Positions 34,183 to 43,291 of a stretch of DNA of 64,000 bases are shown piece after piece. Where the stretch lies: contig JAIFNG010000065.1 of the NCBI GenBank assembly GCA_020047815.1, positions 41,059-105,058 on the forward strand. The letters run 5' to 3'. The stretch's first letter is position 1; every line of letters begins with the position of its first letter. The notes below the pieces were generated by a model. It saw only the letters and a program-made list of their open reading frames with translations. It was not told where the DNA came from and did no database searches. This DNA is from Anaerolinea sp. (GTDB taxonomy: Bacteria > Chloroflexota > Anaerolineae > Anaerolineales > Villigracilaceae). Made by a program: the position numbers and the translations under genes.

Positions 34183-34602
34183 ATGAGCGACAAAAAACTC
34201 TCCCTTCAGCTCGATTTTCATTCCGGACTTCCCATCTACACACAGATCGTCAACCAGATACAAAACCAACTGGCAAACAAGATCATCCAACCGGGCGATC
34301 AGCTGCCAACGGTACGAGCACTGGCTGAGGAACTGAGAGTCAACTTCAACACCGTGGCGCGTGCTTATCGCATCTTGGATGAGGCAAGGATCATATCCAC
34401 GCAGCAAGGACGCGGTACGTACATCACCGAAATTCCGCCGCCTGAGGTCAGCGAAAAACTGAGACATGAATCATTTTCAGCGCTGACAAAAAGATTCATA
34501 GCAGAGGCGTTTCGGTTGGGGTTCTCAGAGCGGGAAATCAGGCAGATGGTTAGAGACAGACTGCAGCTACACAAGGAAGCGGCTGATAAAGACAACGAAT
34601 AG
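34183..34602 (+). CDS. GntR family regulator, YtrA subfamily
   Basis: 139-aa repressor-type protein. The winged helix-turn-helix occupies residues 15-85 (PIYTQIVNQIQNQLANKI, LPTVRALAEELRVNFNTVARAY, GRGTYIT) and a short helical tail of about 45 residues follows. This is the YtrA architecture, which lacks a large effector domain. YtrA-type proteins usually control adjacent membrane-transport or stress genes. It is followed 24 bp later by the slipin gene, and direct repeats overlap its promoter. Confidence 0.9.
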   Translation: MSDKKLSLQLDFHSGLPIYTQIVNQIQNQLANKIIQPGDQLPTVRALAEELRVNFNTVARAYRILDEARIISTQQGRGTYITEIPPPEVSEKLRHESFSALTKRFIAEAFRLGFSEREIRQMVRDRLQLHKEAADKDNE

Positions 34603-34626
34603 TGATTAATCAGGAGAATGTAAAAA

Positions 34627-35559
34627 ATGAATACAAAACTACTCAAATCGGTGATCCAGAACAGGAAAGATGACCAGCACATACCGCCAATCGCAGGGAC
34701 ATTATTTGCAGTGTTCCTTGTGGTTGCTATTGCAGGGGCAATCTTTGGCGAAGGACGCTACGCAGACGGACTACTTGGTGCATGGGTTCTTTTCTGGTTG
34801 ATGATCGGAACCTATTTTCTTTTTGCGATCAAGGTTGCCTCGCAGTGGGAGAAAGTGATCGTCCTGCGTCTCGGGAAGTTCAAAGGGTTGAAAGGCCCTG
34901 GCTTGTTCTGGGTCACCCCGATCATTGATACAGCCGTAATGTGGATCGACCATCGCGTGGCGGTCACGTCCTTTTCTGCCGAAAAAACGCTGACAAAAGA
35001 CACCGTGCCCGTTGACGTGGATGCTGTTTTGTTCTGGGTGGTATGGGACGCTGAAAAAGCCGCGTTGGAAGTGACCGATTACAACTCCGCAATTGCGTGG
35101 GCGGCACAGACGGCTTTGCGTGAGATCATTGGGCAGATGACACTGGCGGATATTCTTGTCGGTCGCGCCAAGATGGATGCGGAATTACAGAAGATCATAG
35201 ATGAACGCACAACGCCCTGGGGCGTGACCGTGCAATCAGTAGAGATCCGGGATGTGGTCATCCCGCAGGTTCTGGAAGATGCGATGTCACGCCAGGCTCA
35301 GGCTGAGCGAGAACGGCAGGCTCGCGTAATCCTTGGCGAATCTGAACAGCAGATCGCGGCGTCGTTCGCCGAAGCCTCACAAGCTTATATTAACAATCCA
35401 ACTGCACTGCACTTGCGCGCAATGAACATGTTATTCGAAGGATTAAAGGAAAAGGGCGCCCTGGTCATCGTTCCATCCTCGGCGGTGGACTCAATGAATC
35501 TTGGCGGGTTGAGCGGCATGGTATCCATGGCGCAGAATAATTTACCGAAGGAAAAATAA
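34627..35559 (+). CDS. Slipin (SPFH/band 7 membrane protein)
   Basis: 310-aa protein with two N-terminal hydrophobic segments (about 22-38 and 45-65), then an SPFH domain: EKVIVLRLGKFKGLKGPGLFW, TLTKDTVPVDVDAVLFW, AAQTALREIIGQMTLADIL, WGVTVQSVEIRDVVIP. An Ala/Glu/Arg-rich helix (MSRQAQAERERQARV) follows for oligomer formation. Slipins scaffold membrane microdomains and often pair with NfeD proteases, but no nfeD is adjacent here. It is probably co-transcribed with the GntR gene and the DUF1648 gene downstream. Confidence 0.9.
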   Translation: MNTKLLKSVIQNRKDDQHIPPIAGTLFAVFLVVAIAGAIFGEGRYADGLLGAWVLFWLMIGTYFLFAIKVASQWEKVIVLRLGKFKGLKGPGLFWVTPIIDTAVMWIDHRVAVTSFSAEKTLTKDTVPVDVDAVLFWVVWDAEKAALEVTDYNSAIAWAAQTALREIIGQMTLADILVGRAKMDAELQKIIDERTTPWGVTVQSVEIRDVVIPQVLEDAMSRQAQAERERQARVILGESEQQIAASFAEASQAYINNPTALHLRAMNMLFEGLKEKGALVIVPSSAVDSMNLGGLSGMVSMAQNNLPKEK

Positions 35560-35585
35560 GCAGGGACACAGCCTCCCTTGCATGC

Positions 35586-35613
35586 CCGGGACGTTTCACG
35601 TGAAACGTCCCGG
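35586..35613. promoter_or_regulatory. parS-like site within a 28-bp palindrome
   Basis: The perfect palindrome 35586-35613 has GTTTCACGTGAAAC at its centre, matching the 14 inner bases of the 16-bp ParB-binding consensus TGTTTCACGTGAAACA. It lies between the slipin and DUF1648 genes and could also form a hairpin, but no T-run follows. Confidence 0.7.
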
Positions 35614-35626
35614 AAAGGAAAATAAT

Positions 35627-36277
35627 ATGACAACAAAAACAACATCCATGATCGCCCTTGTCTTGATCGCGCTGGCATTACTGGCAGGCGCAGTTCTGTG
35701 GAATCAACTTCCAGATCAAATGGCTTCACATTGGAATGTAAACGATGAGGTGGATGGAACCATCCCAAAATTCTGGGGTGTATCTCTAATGCCGCTCACA
35801 ACGCTGGGGATGCTGGTTCTATTCCTGGTTCTTCCGGGGATGGACCCGCTTAAGGCGAACATCGCGCAATTTCGCGGGAGTTTCAATCTTTTCATCGTAC
35901 TGATGGTGGCATTCATGCTTTACATTCACGGGTTGACGTTAGCCTGGAGCCTCGGACACAAGGATTTCAAGATGAGCGCGGCAATGCTGCCTTTCATGGG
36001 GCTGCTGTTCATCGCCATTGGAGCCATGTTGAGAAAAGCCAAACGGAACTTCTTCATCGGCATCCGCACCCCATGGACATTGTCCAGTGATGGTGTTTGG
36101 GATAAGACCCATCAACTGGGTTCCACCCTTTTCATGGCATCGGGTGTACTGGCGGTCATCGGAGGGTTCTTTGGCGGCACAACTGCATTCTGGTTGATGT
36201 TCGCGCCCCTGATCGGGTCTAGTTTATTTCTTGTGATCTATTCCTATGTGTTGTACCGTGGCGAGACAAAAGCATAA
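35627..36277 (+). CDS. DUF1648/SdpI-family membrane protein
   Basis: 216-aa polytopic protein. The DUF1648 segment lies near residues 20-60 (LPDQMASHWNVNDEVDGTIPKFWG), then helices and the SdpI-like part RNFFIGIRTPWTLSSDGVWDKTH with hydrophobic helices to the end. SdpI of Bacillus is an immunity protein for a toxic peptide, but most homologues are uncharacterised. The ATG at 35627 has AAAGGAA upstream. It is flanked on both sides by parS-like sites. Confidence 0.8.
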   Translation: MTTKTTSMIALVLIALALLAGAVLWNQLPDQMASHWNVNDEVDGTIPKFWGVSLMPLTTLGMLVLFLVLPGMDPLKANIAQFRGSFNLFIVLMVAFMLYIHGLTLAWSLGHKDFKMSAAMLPFMGLLFIAIGAMLRKAKRNFFIGIRTPWTLSSDGVWDKTHQLGSTLFMASGVLAVIGGFFGGTTAFWLMFAPLIGSSLFLVIYSYVLYRGETKA

Positions 36278-36278
36278 A

Positions 36279-36294
36279 AGTTTCACGTGAAACA
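36279..36294. promoter_or_regulatory. parS-like site (15 of 16 bases)
   Basis: AGTTTCACGTGAAACA differs from the parS consensus only at the first base. It starts one base after the DUF1648 stop codon and lies 687 bp from the other site. Confidence 0.75.
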
Positions 36295-36378
36295 TTGGAA
36301 AAACCAAAAAAAATGCCCCTGTAGTGGCTTGTGTTAAAAGTAACTCTTATATTTCCGCCAATATATAAGGAGTTTAAA

Positions 36379-36606
36379 ATGGCTGATGATGTCAAAGAAT
36401 GGGAATATCGCGTACAAACCGTCGGATCATTCTGGTCTGGCGTGAAGGCAGATGAACTGGAACGACTCTTGAATGAATGGGGCGAGGAAGGCTGGGAGGT
36501 AATATCCACGCATATTCTTGAGAATATGAACAAGATCAACGTAATCGCGAAACGTCCGCTATCTGCCACAACAAGGCGGGGCCGATCTATGCCGTCACAT
36601 AATTAG
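36379..36606 (+). CDS. DUF4177 domain protein
   Basis: 75-aa protein. WEYRVQTVGSFW at the N-terminus and LLNEWGEEGWEVISTH in the middle are the DUF4177 pattern. The family is small and of unknown function. A strong ribosome binding site (AAGGAG) precedes the ATG at 36379; a start 48 bases upstream has none. It is followed by the CPBP protease gene 11 bp later. Confidence 0.8.
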   Translation: MADDVKEWEYRVQTVGSFWSGVKADELERLLNEWGEEGWEVISTHILENMNKINVIAKRPLSATTRRGRSMPSHN

Positions 36607-36617
36607 GAGAAAAGAAA

Positions 36618-37520
36618 ATGGAGAGGAAATCCATGACCTGGTTTTTAGGAATTACATTTCTAATTTCATGGCCGCTGTTCATGGCTCCGCTTCTCTTTGG
36701 AGAAATGGAACCTGTCAACAAACAATTAATGACTCAGGTCTTATGGGCGATCGCCATGTGGGGACCAGGTGTCGCCGCGATCTTCACGACCGTATTCATT
36801 ATGAAGCAGCCGTTAAAGAATCTGCGATTAAACACACTGGGAGCCAAACGCTTTTACCTCTGGGCGTGGCTTCTGCCCATAGGACTATCCATCCTTGGCG
36901 GACTACTGACCTTATTATTCGGCATTGCAAAGTTGGATTTAAACTTCACCCTGATTCGCGATTCAATGGCCTCAGCCGCAGGCGGAAATTCAATTCCGGC
37001 CGAAATGATCATCGCCGCCCAGGTTTTACTTGCATTCACCCTTGCGCCTTTCATCAATATCCTTTTTACACTTGGAGAAGAATTAGGCTGGCGCGGATTT
37101 CTACTTCCACATCTTATACCGATCGGGCAATGGAAGGCGATTATCATCAGCGGCATCATTTGGGGAGTATGGCATGCACCTGCAATTGCGCAGGGACATA
37201 ATTACCCTGGATATCCGATCCTGGGGATCTTCATGATGATCGTCTTCTGTATATTGCTTGGAACAATTTTTGCATGGCTCTATTTGAATACAAAGAGTCC
37301 CTGGATTGCCGCACTGGCACACGGATCTGTCAATGCAGTTGCCGGATTGCCTGTGTTGTTTTTTGAACCCGGATTTGACATGGCGATCGGGGGGACGCTT
37401 GCTGCGCCAATTGCATGGATCGGCATGGGGTTGTTCATCCTATGGCTCATAAGAACGAGGCGGCTGCCAGTACTGGACCCAGTCAACAATAATAAACAGG
37501 TAGTGAGTCAGGCAGCATAG
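36618..37520 (+). CDS. CPBP (CAAX-protease-like) intramembrane metalloprotease
   Basis: 300-aa protein with about eight membrane helices. The family motifs are EELGWRGFLLP (motif 1, EExxxR), IIWGVWHAPAI (motif 2) and AHGSVNAV (motif 3), which supply the Glu/His metal and catalytic residues. CPBP proteins cleave prenylated proteins or act in bacteriocin immunity; the substrate here is unknown. Terminated by the hairpin at 37564-37601. Confidence 0.88.
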   Translation: MERKSMTWFLGITFLISWPLFMAPLLFGEMEPVNKQLMTQVLWAIAMWGPGVAAIFTTVFIMKQPLKNLRLNTLGAKRFYLWAWLLPIGLSILGGLLTLLFGIAKLDLNFTLIRDSMASAAGGNSIPAEMIIAAQVLLAFTLAPFINILFTLGEELGWRGFLLPHLIPIGQWKAIIISGIIWGVWHAPAIAQGHNYPGYPILGIFMMIVFCILLGTIFAWLYLNTKSPWIAALAHGSVNAVAGLPVLFFEPGFDMAIGGTLAAPIAWIGMGLFILWLIRTRRLPVLDPVNNNKQVVSQAA

Positions 37521-37563
37521 ATCAACACATATACAGAACACATGTTCTATATATGTAAACAAC

Positions 37564-37601
37564 AAAAATGGAACTGCCCTGAAAAAGGCGGTTCCATTTT
37601 T
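37564..37601. terminator. Bidirectional terminator between CPBP and PEP-binding genes
   Basis: AAAAATGGAACTGCC (37564-37578) pairs with GGCGGTTCCATTTTT (37587-37601), with one G-T pair. It serves the two convergent genes. Confidence 0.85.
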
Positions 37602-37615
37602 GTTATGCATGGATC

Positions 37616-39994
37616 TTATTCCAGGCTTGAAGGCGAGGTCCCCGTCACAACATCCTCATCCGCTCCTTCGGCGTCACCCTCCCCAACAAGGAATGCAACC
37701 GCATAACTCTTTTGCGCATCCATGATCAGATCAAGGTGGTGATGCCGGCGATAGTCCACAATGGAGATTAATCGCAAGGCATTGATCACACGCGGGTTAT
37801 CCACTGAGATAAATTCATTTAAACGGTTGGGTGTATCATAAAAAAGTTCACGCTTGAAAATCGTATTCTCGTCATCGAGAAACACACCAAGCGGATAAAT
37901 ATCCGCTTCCATTAAATCCTGAAAAAAATGGGTGCCAAAGGAAGGCTCAGGCGAAGCGCCAACTTCCTCTCCAGCCAGTTCAACCAGCGCGCGCGAATTA
38001 TAGATGTCACTGTAGGTGACATGCACGCCAAGATCAGGCGTGGAGGTTCCCCAGCGCCCGGGGCCAACCGCAATAAATGTTTCGTCCTTCAGCACAGAAT
38101 TTAGCTGACCGATCGCGCGCTCAAGCTGGGTCCTTTCGGCTTGCGTGGCAAGGCTGAAATACCCCTCGGATGGCACAAAGAGAATATAGCGAATATTATG
38201 CACGGAGCCCTGCGGGACCATCATTTGCGATGAGAAGATGATATCCTCCTCCTTAAGGTCTGCAGGGATCTGAACCTCAACGCCATCTTGAATATGACTT
38301 TGTGGACGACACTGCAAAAGTGTGATCTGCACATCGGGATGTCCTTCAGGGTCGATGATTTCCAAAGCAAATTCAGTATCCACGGGAGATTTGTAATGAG
38401 TCTCCAACAAATTCAATACTGTCCGCATATTGGAGGCAAAAGGAACACGGGAAAGCAGTCCATCAAAGGTGACAACCATCTTCTCGGACGCTGCAAGGCG
38501 TGAGCGGATCGGCATCAGGTCCCCATCCTCCTCGACCTGGGCAATAAACCGAAGCGGGGGATAGTCGGCATCAAGCAATTCACAGACAGGAACAGATTTG
38601 AACGTGTTCGATTCGAGGTCAATTACATCTGCGCTCTGCTGGGAGTACCTTTTGATGGTACGGACATCTGAAGAGGAATGTAAACGGGGATGGCTGAGCG
38701 CTACCAGACGCGGATAATCATCCCCAAGCATATCAACCGCGCGCGTGCCAAGACCAAAAACGAGACGCAGAAAGCCATCCTCCTGTTTGATCTGCGGTGA
38801 CCAGCGGTACATATTCCTGCTGAATGCGACTCCCGCCGCCTGGGGGAAATAATATTTCCCTGATCTTTCTCCCTCCACAAATTGGATAAGAATTCCAATA
38901 CGCTCATCGTAATCCGCAAGTTCCTTAAGGTGACGATACAACAGCGCATCAGGATTCAAAACGCTGGCGTAGATGGTTGTGATGGCGTGGGTCAGTGCGG
39001 AATAATTTTGGTCGTGGCTGCCTTGATTCGGCAGGAAAATGCTTTCATATTTTCCTGCAAACGATGTGCCGAAATTATCCTCCAACAAACTCGAAGAACG
39101 GACGATCAATGGCCTGTCGCCGGCATCCTGCAAAACACGCTCAAGGCTTTCCATGATCTCGGCTGGAAAATATCCCTGCTGAAAATCAGCACACAGCCTG
39201 GGGTGATCTGCGCGCATTTCTTCATCTGTTTTGTATTTTTGATCGTTCCAATGAACAAGACCATTGAAGGTCAAAAAGTTATAGAAAACATCCGAGCCGA
39301 GATAGTAGGATACGGGCAGTCTGAAACGTTGAGCAACATCCGCAGGGGCAGTCTCTTTAATGATACGCATGGCGAGTAACATACCCGCCGCCTTGCCGCC
39401 CACCTTGCCGCCGCCGATCTTACGCGCGCGGATCTCCTTCAAATCTCCCACCGTGAACCATTTACGTGCAATCTTGATATATTTCAACTGGTCGCTGATT
39501 ATCGTACGGATCAGCACCACTTTCAATTCCTTTAACCGCGCCTCGTATTTTTTACGTTCATCAGGAGGCATGGCTTCGATCATCTCCGCCTGCTCGAACA
39601 ACATTTCCTGTGGAGCAAGCTCAGGGTTGAACCAGACAAAATCTGTGTCAGGACTGCCATGTTCGGTCAACAACTGGCGAACGAGATTCTCAAATTCCTC
39701 ATAGGGCAGGTTGTAGGCATAGTAAAAATCGGTCAATGAATCACGGATACGTAGAATACGCGTTTCCCACACATCCGCTTGCTCCTCCTCCAATGGATTA
39801 TGCAGCCCCTCACGCACCTGTGATTCGATCCCTTTTTTACGCGTTTCAGCGTCGAGATTTTCCTTTGTAATGATCCCGCGCGCGTACAGATCTTTTCTCA
39901 TGCGCGAACGGATACGTTTACTCAAAATGGGATATTGATTGATCGCAAGAAAGATCCGCAATACATTGTCAACCGATATTTTTGGAAAAGTCAT
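37616..39994 (-). CDS. PEP/pyruvate-binding (PPDK N-domain) protein
   Basis: 792-aa protein with the ATP-grasp nucleotide-binding domain of PEP synthase/pyruvate phosphate dikinase: GGGKVGGKAAGMLLAM near residue 200, RSSSLLEDNFGTSFAGKYES near 305 and TLLQCRPQS near 590. The phosphohistidine swivelling domain and the PEP-binding barrel of the complete enzymes are not seen. A conserved C-terminal module (FIAVGPGRWGTSTPD) takes their place. The first 190 residues are a helical unknown region. A kinase or phosphotransfer role is plausible but unproven. Confidence 0.75.
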   Translation of the reverse strand: MTFPKISVDNVLRIFLAINQYPILSKRIRSRMRKDLYARGIITKENLDAETRKKGIESQVREGLHNPLEEEQADVWETRILRIRDSLTDFYYAYNLPYEEFENLVRQLLTEHGSPDTDFVWFNPELAPQEMLFEQAEMIEAMPPDERKKYEARLKELKVVLIRTIISDQLKYIKIARKWFTVGDLKEIRARKIGGGKVGGKAAGMLLAMRIIKETAPADVAQRFRLPVSYYLGSDVFYNFLTFNGLVHWNDQKYKTDEEMRADHPRLCADFQQGYFPAEIMESLERVLQDAGDRPLIVRSSSLLEDNFGTSFAGKYESIFLPNQGSHDQNYSALTHAITTIYASVLNPDALLYRHLKELADYDERIGILIQFVEGERSGKYYFPQAAGVAFSRNMYRWSPQIKQEDGFLRLVFGLGTRAVDMLGDDYPRLVALSHPRLHSSSDVRTIKRYSQQSADVIDLESNTFKSVPVCELLDADYPPLRFIAQVEEDGDLMPIRSRLAASEKMVVTFDGLLSRVPFASNMRTVLNLLETHYKSPVDTEFALEIIDPEGHPDVQITLLQCRPQSHIQDGVEVQIPADLKEEDIIFSSQMMVPQGSVHNIRYILFVPSEGYFSLATQAERTQLERAIGQLNSVLKDETFIAVGPGRWGTSTPDLGVHVTYSDIYNSRALVELAGEEVGASPEPSFGTHFFQDLMEADIYPLGVFLDDENTIFKRELFYDTPNRLNEFISVDNPRVINALRLISIVDYRRHHHLDLIMDAQKSYAVAFLVGEGDAEGADEDVVTGTSPSSLE

Positions 39995-40060
39995 GGTTCA
40001 CCTGAAAATTACTGAATAACCTGATGCGTTTAATAAAACTTTCAGGTCCCGGGGTATTAT

Positions 40061-40091
40061 AAAAATCCGCCAAACATTCCTGTTCAGCGGA
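40061..40091 (-). terminator. Probable dnaN terminator
   Basis: On the minus strand TCCGCTGAAC pairs with GTTTGGCGGA (40066-40075/40082-40091, two mismatches) and is followed by a T-run (40061-40065). Confidence 0.6.
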
Positions 40092-40117
40092 CTGTGTTTC
40101 GTATTAACTTGTTTTCA

Positions 40118-41251
40118 TCAACCCAGGTGCATGGGCATGATAACATGCAGGAACTTGTCGTCGCCCACCGGCTTGATCACACCAGGCGTATTCGCTGCGG
40201 ATGTTTCCAGCGCCACATTGGGAGTTTTGATAACCTCCAATGCTTCACGCAGGAATTTGACATTGAATGCAATCAGCACCCCGCCGCCATCCACTGTGGC
40301 CTCGACGATGGTCTCATTCTTGCCTGTCTCTTCAGATGTGGCTGAGATCTCGACTTCACTCGGCTGCATTTCGCCGTTGGACTGTTTGATGTCAAAACGA
40401 GCCACATTGGAACCTTCGCGGGCAAATATCTCGGCCTGCTTGCAGGCTTTGAGCAGGGACGCCGTGGAAACCAAAGTACGCGATTTGTAATTACGCGGAA
40501 TAATCTGCTGGTAGTCGGGGAATGTGCCTTCAATCAACTGCGAGACAACTTCCACATCTTTCACACGGAAGAGAACCTGTCCGCGATTTTTTGGAACCAC
40601 CATGTAAATGGGTTCTTCGCTGTCAGTTGCCACACGCGCCAATTCATTTAAAGCGCGGGCGGGAATGATCACATTCAATGGGTGCGCCGAGGGCTGTGAC
40701 AATTGCGCCTTGCGAACAGAAAGGCGGAAACCATCCGCCGCCACCATCGTCACGTTTTCCTTTTCAACATTCATCAGCACACCCATCAACACGGGACGGG
40801 CTTCATCTGTCGAAGCAGCAAACGCAACCTGCTGGATCATCTCTTTGAAATCCACCACATTCAAAGCCACCGCACCATCCATTTCAGGCACGGGCAAAGG
40901 CGGGAACTCCTGCGCATCAATGCACTTAATATCATTATTTGACGTGCCGCCCTTCAAATGCAGGGTCTGCGTCTTCACGTCCAAAGACAATTGAACCTGA
41001 TCGCCCGGCAGGGTATTCACCAGGTCGGCGAAGGTCCGCGCAGGCACTGTCGTTGAGCCTTCTTCGTCAATACGCGCCGCGATCCAACAGGTAATGCCCA
41101 ACTCAAGGTTGGTGGCGGAGAGCCGCAGACGGCCTTCATCACTTGCAATCAAAATATTGGAAAGAACGGGGAGTGTACTGCGCGGAGAAACGGCGCGAGA
41201 GACAATACTCAAACCGCGTGCAAGATTTTCTTGAAGGACAGTTACTTTCAT
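40118..41251 (-). CDS. dnaN: DNA polymerase III beta subunit (sliding clamp)
   Basis: 377-aa processivity clamp. VTVLQENLARGLSIVSRAV, LPVLSNILIAS, ADGFRLSVRKAQL, FPDYQQIIPRN and a C-terminal HVIMPMHLG (the MPMRL-type end) mark the three-domain fold. The ATG at 41251 matches the family N-terminus; the frame upstream to 41371 overlaps the next gene and is not coding. dnaA and recF are not adjacent. With parS-like sites 4-5 kb away, this suggests a position in the origin half of the chromosome. Confidence 0.96.
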   Translation of the reverse strand: MKVTVLQENLARGLSIVSRAVSPRSTLPVLSNILIASDEGRLRLSATNLELGITCWIAARIDEEGSTTVPARTFADLVNTLPGDQVQLSLDVKTQTLHLKGGTSNNDIKCIDAQEFPPLPVPEMDGAVALNVVDFKEMIQQVAFAASTDEARPVLMGVLMNVEKENVTMVAADGFRLSVRKAQLSQPSAHPLNVIIPARALNELARVATDSEEPIYMVVPKNRGQVLFRVKDVEVVSQLIEGTFPDYQQIIPRNYKSRTLVSTASLLKACKQAEIFAREGSNVARFDIKQSNGEMQPSEVEISATSEETGKNETIVEATVDGGGVLIAFNVKFLREALEVIKTPNVALETSAANTPGVIKPVGDDKFLHVIMPMHLG

Positions 41252-41297
41252 TGGTGTTCGCCCTCGATTCCTGTTTAATTTTTTCAAAAGTATATCA

Positions 41298-43214
41298 TTA
41301 AAAACCAGCGACCAATTGAACACCGAGCGACAAAAGCATAATAAGAAGTTGACACGCAAACAAAACCGCAAAAGCGTAGGCTACGTATGTCCAGGCGGAC
41401 ATACCTTTTCCAGGTGCGAATCGGAGTTTCTGTCCCTCAGCCAATGCCTGTGCTGAATCCGCGGCCTGTCCAAAATCGCTCATCCAGGCGGCATCCATCA
41501 CTTCATCCTCGACGATGAGTTTGAAGCCGGCAAACGAGCGGATCCAGGTTTCAGCCATTTCCGGCGGATTGACTGCCAGGGAGCCTGGTAACACAAGGGC
41601 ATCCGCTTTCAAGTCAAACGGGATCCCCTCGGTCAAATTCACCATCGTTAATTGCAGTCTTGGTGCGCGTTTTGCAAAAGCAGCTTTGACGGATTCAGCG
41701 AACCAGCCATCACCGTTATCCAGCACAACAAGCTTGAAATTTTCCTGTTTGGCTTCCAACTCATCAGCGCGCGTCGCACCATCCCGCCGCAAAGCAGAAA
41801 GGTGATACAGCAACAGTACCACGAACAAAATCAATACCTGAAGGGAGTTGAGCGCAGACTTTGTGACATCGGCAGGTCCGCCGCCCAGCGCAGAATTGAT
41901 CAGGGTGAAAATTAAAATTCCACCCGAAACCATTCCACCAATGACGGAGGCAAACAGAACCAGATATAAATAAGCCTTGCGGATCACCGAACGACGCGCA
42001 TGGTCACCGACCGATCCTTCCTCCAATGCGTCTGCCTGCACAGGACGCCAGGTCATCAGCCATAGAGGTAGACCTACCACAAGAGCGCCCAGCGCTGTTG
42101 ACAGCGGGGAGGCAAATCCACCACTGCTCAGGTATGCCCGCGTGAAAACCAGATCAATGACAACGGAAAACAAGGAAGCAAGTGCGAAGAACGTCGCCGC
42201 AAGACCAAGGATGGAAAGGATGTAAAAATATAATCTTTGCTTGCCTGCGCGGAGTAGAACATCTTCATCAAATACAAATTGCTGGTTGAGCCATTTTCCG
42301 TAATACGCCCAAATGACTCCAAATGGAACACCAATCGATATGGGACCACCAATATTTTGCATGAACTCGGCGAAATTACCACCTTCGCCAAAAACCTGCA
42401 TCAACAACATGTAAATCAGATTGCCGCCCGCCGTCAGCACCACGGTTACACCGCCAAGTGAAAGCAAATAGAGAATGCCAAGGCGGAGGTAAGACTCCCT
42501 TTCAGCAGAATCAGTCAAAACATCCTGTAATATCCGCCAGGAGAAATACCAGATCGGCGTACCGACCACCAGCAGGGCAATCGCATTGACCACTGTCTCC
42601 CGTCCCAACGCCCCAAGCACGTTTCCAACAGACAGGGTAAAAACATAATCCAGCGCCTGTTGTGTTCCGTAGACTGCCATCAGCAAACCATATAACACCC
42701 ATATAAAACGGTACAAGCGGCGGATCTCGGAAAAGTTTTCAGTTTCAGGAATTGTGCGCCACTCTGCCTTGAGGATGTTCCAGAAATATGCCGCGATCAA
42801 CAAGTTAACCACGATGGCGATCAGGTTATCCACCCACGTTTGAGAACCGCCAACGATGGCACGGGACACATAAAGATTAGCGGATGAGAGAAATGTGCGG
42901 TTAATCAGCGCAAGCAGGTTTTGAACGGCAGGGATCAACGTGGCAAGTAAAATCCCATAGAAAAATATTGCACGAACGCCTGCCGTTTTTTCCTCGTCCT
43001 CTTTTACTGAAACTCGCTGCGCCCAGAACCAATGTACAAGAAAAATTGGCACGCCCACAAAGATAAGCGACAATGCCTGTGCCAGGTTGGAAGCGCCTTC
43101 TGTAATTTTATTCACGCCAAATATTGAACGCAGCAGACTGATGATGCCCCACACCACCACCTCCATGCTGATGAAGGCAACCGTGTAAAAATAAAGTCGT
43201 CGAATGGTTTTCAT
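41298..43214 (-). CDS. DUF5671-repeat polytopic membrane protein
   Basis: 638-aa protein with about 14 hydrophobic segments. Units beginning with RRLYFYTVAFISMEVVVWGI, RRLYRFIWVLYGLLMAVYG, LRLGILYLLSLGGVTVVLT and QRLYFYILSILGLAATFFAL show the DUF5671 repeat. A soluble domain at about 480-600 (FKLVVLDNGDGWFAESVKAAF) is followed by a last helix. Function unknown. The ATG at 43214 has GGAG upstream. It precedes dnaN on the same strand with 46 bp between. Confidence 0.75.
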   Translation of the reverse strand: MKTIRRLYFYTVAFISMEVVVWGIISLLRSIFGVNKITEGASNLAQALSLIFVGVPIFLVHWFWAQRVSVKEDEEKTAGVRAIFFYGILLATLIPAVQNLLALINRTFLSSANLYVSRAIVGGSQTWVDNLIAIVVNLLIAAYFWNILKAEWRTIPETENFSEIRRLYRFIWVLYGLLMAVYGTQQALDYVFTLSVGNVLGALGRETVVNAIALLVVGTPIWYFSWRILQDVLTDSAERESYLRLGILYLLSLGGVTVVLTAGGNLIYMLLMQVFGEGGNFAEFMQNIGGPISIGVPFGVIWAYYGKWLNQQFVFDEDVLLRAGKQRLYFYILSILGLAATFFALASLFSVVIDLVFTRAYLSSGGFASPLSTALGALVVGLPLWLMTWRPVQADALEEGSVGDHARRSVIRKAYLYLVLFASVIGGMVSGGILIFTLINSALGGGPADVTKSALNSLQVLILFVVLLLYHLSALRRDGATRADELEAKQENFKLVVLDNGDGWFAESVKAAFAKRAPRLQLTMVNLTEGIPFDLKADALVLPGSLAVNPPEMAETWIRSFAGFKLIVEDEVMDAAWMSDFGQAADSAQALAEGQKLRFAPGKGMSAWTYVAYAFAVLFACQLLIMLLSLGVQLVAGF

Positions 43215-43291
43215 AATGATCTCCAAATACCCTCGTATCCGATCCTTCCCGCAAAGAGAACGAGAGCCCTATACCTGCGGGAGAGGAAATA

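Noticed and set aside
41252..41371. N-terminal extension of dnaN
   Set aside because: It overlaps the DUF5671 gene, and the family N-terminus (MKVTVLQENL) begins at 41251.
37797..42834. TTATCCAC matches at 37797 and 42826 as DnaA boxes
   Set aside because: They are single, 5 kb apart and inside coding genes; no cluster or AT-rich unwinding region marks an origin.
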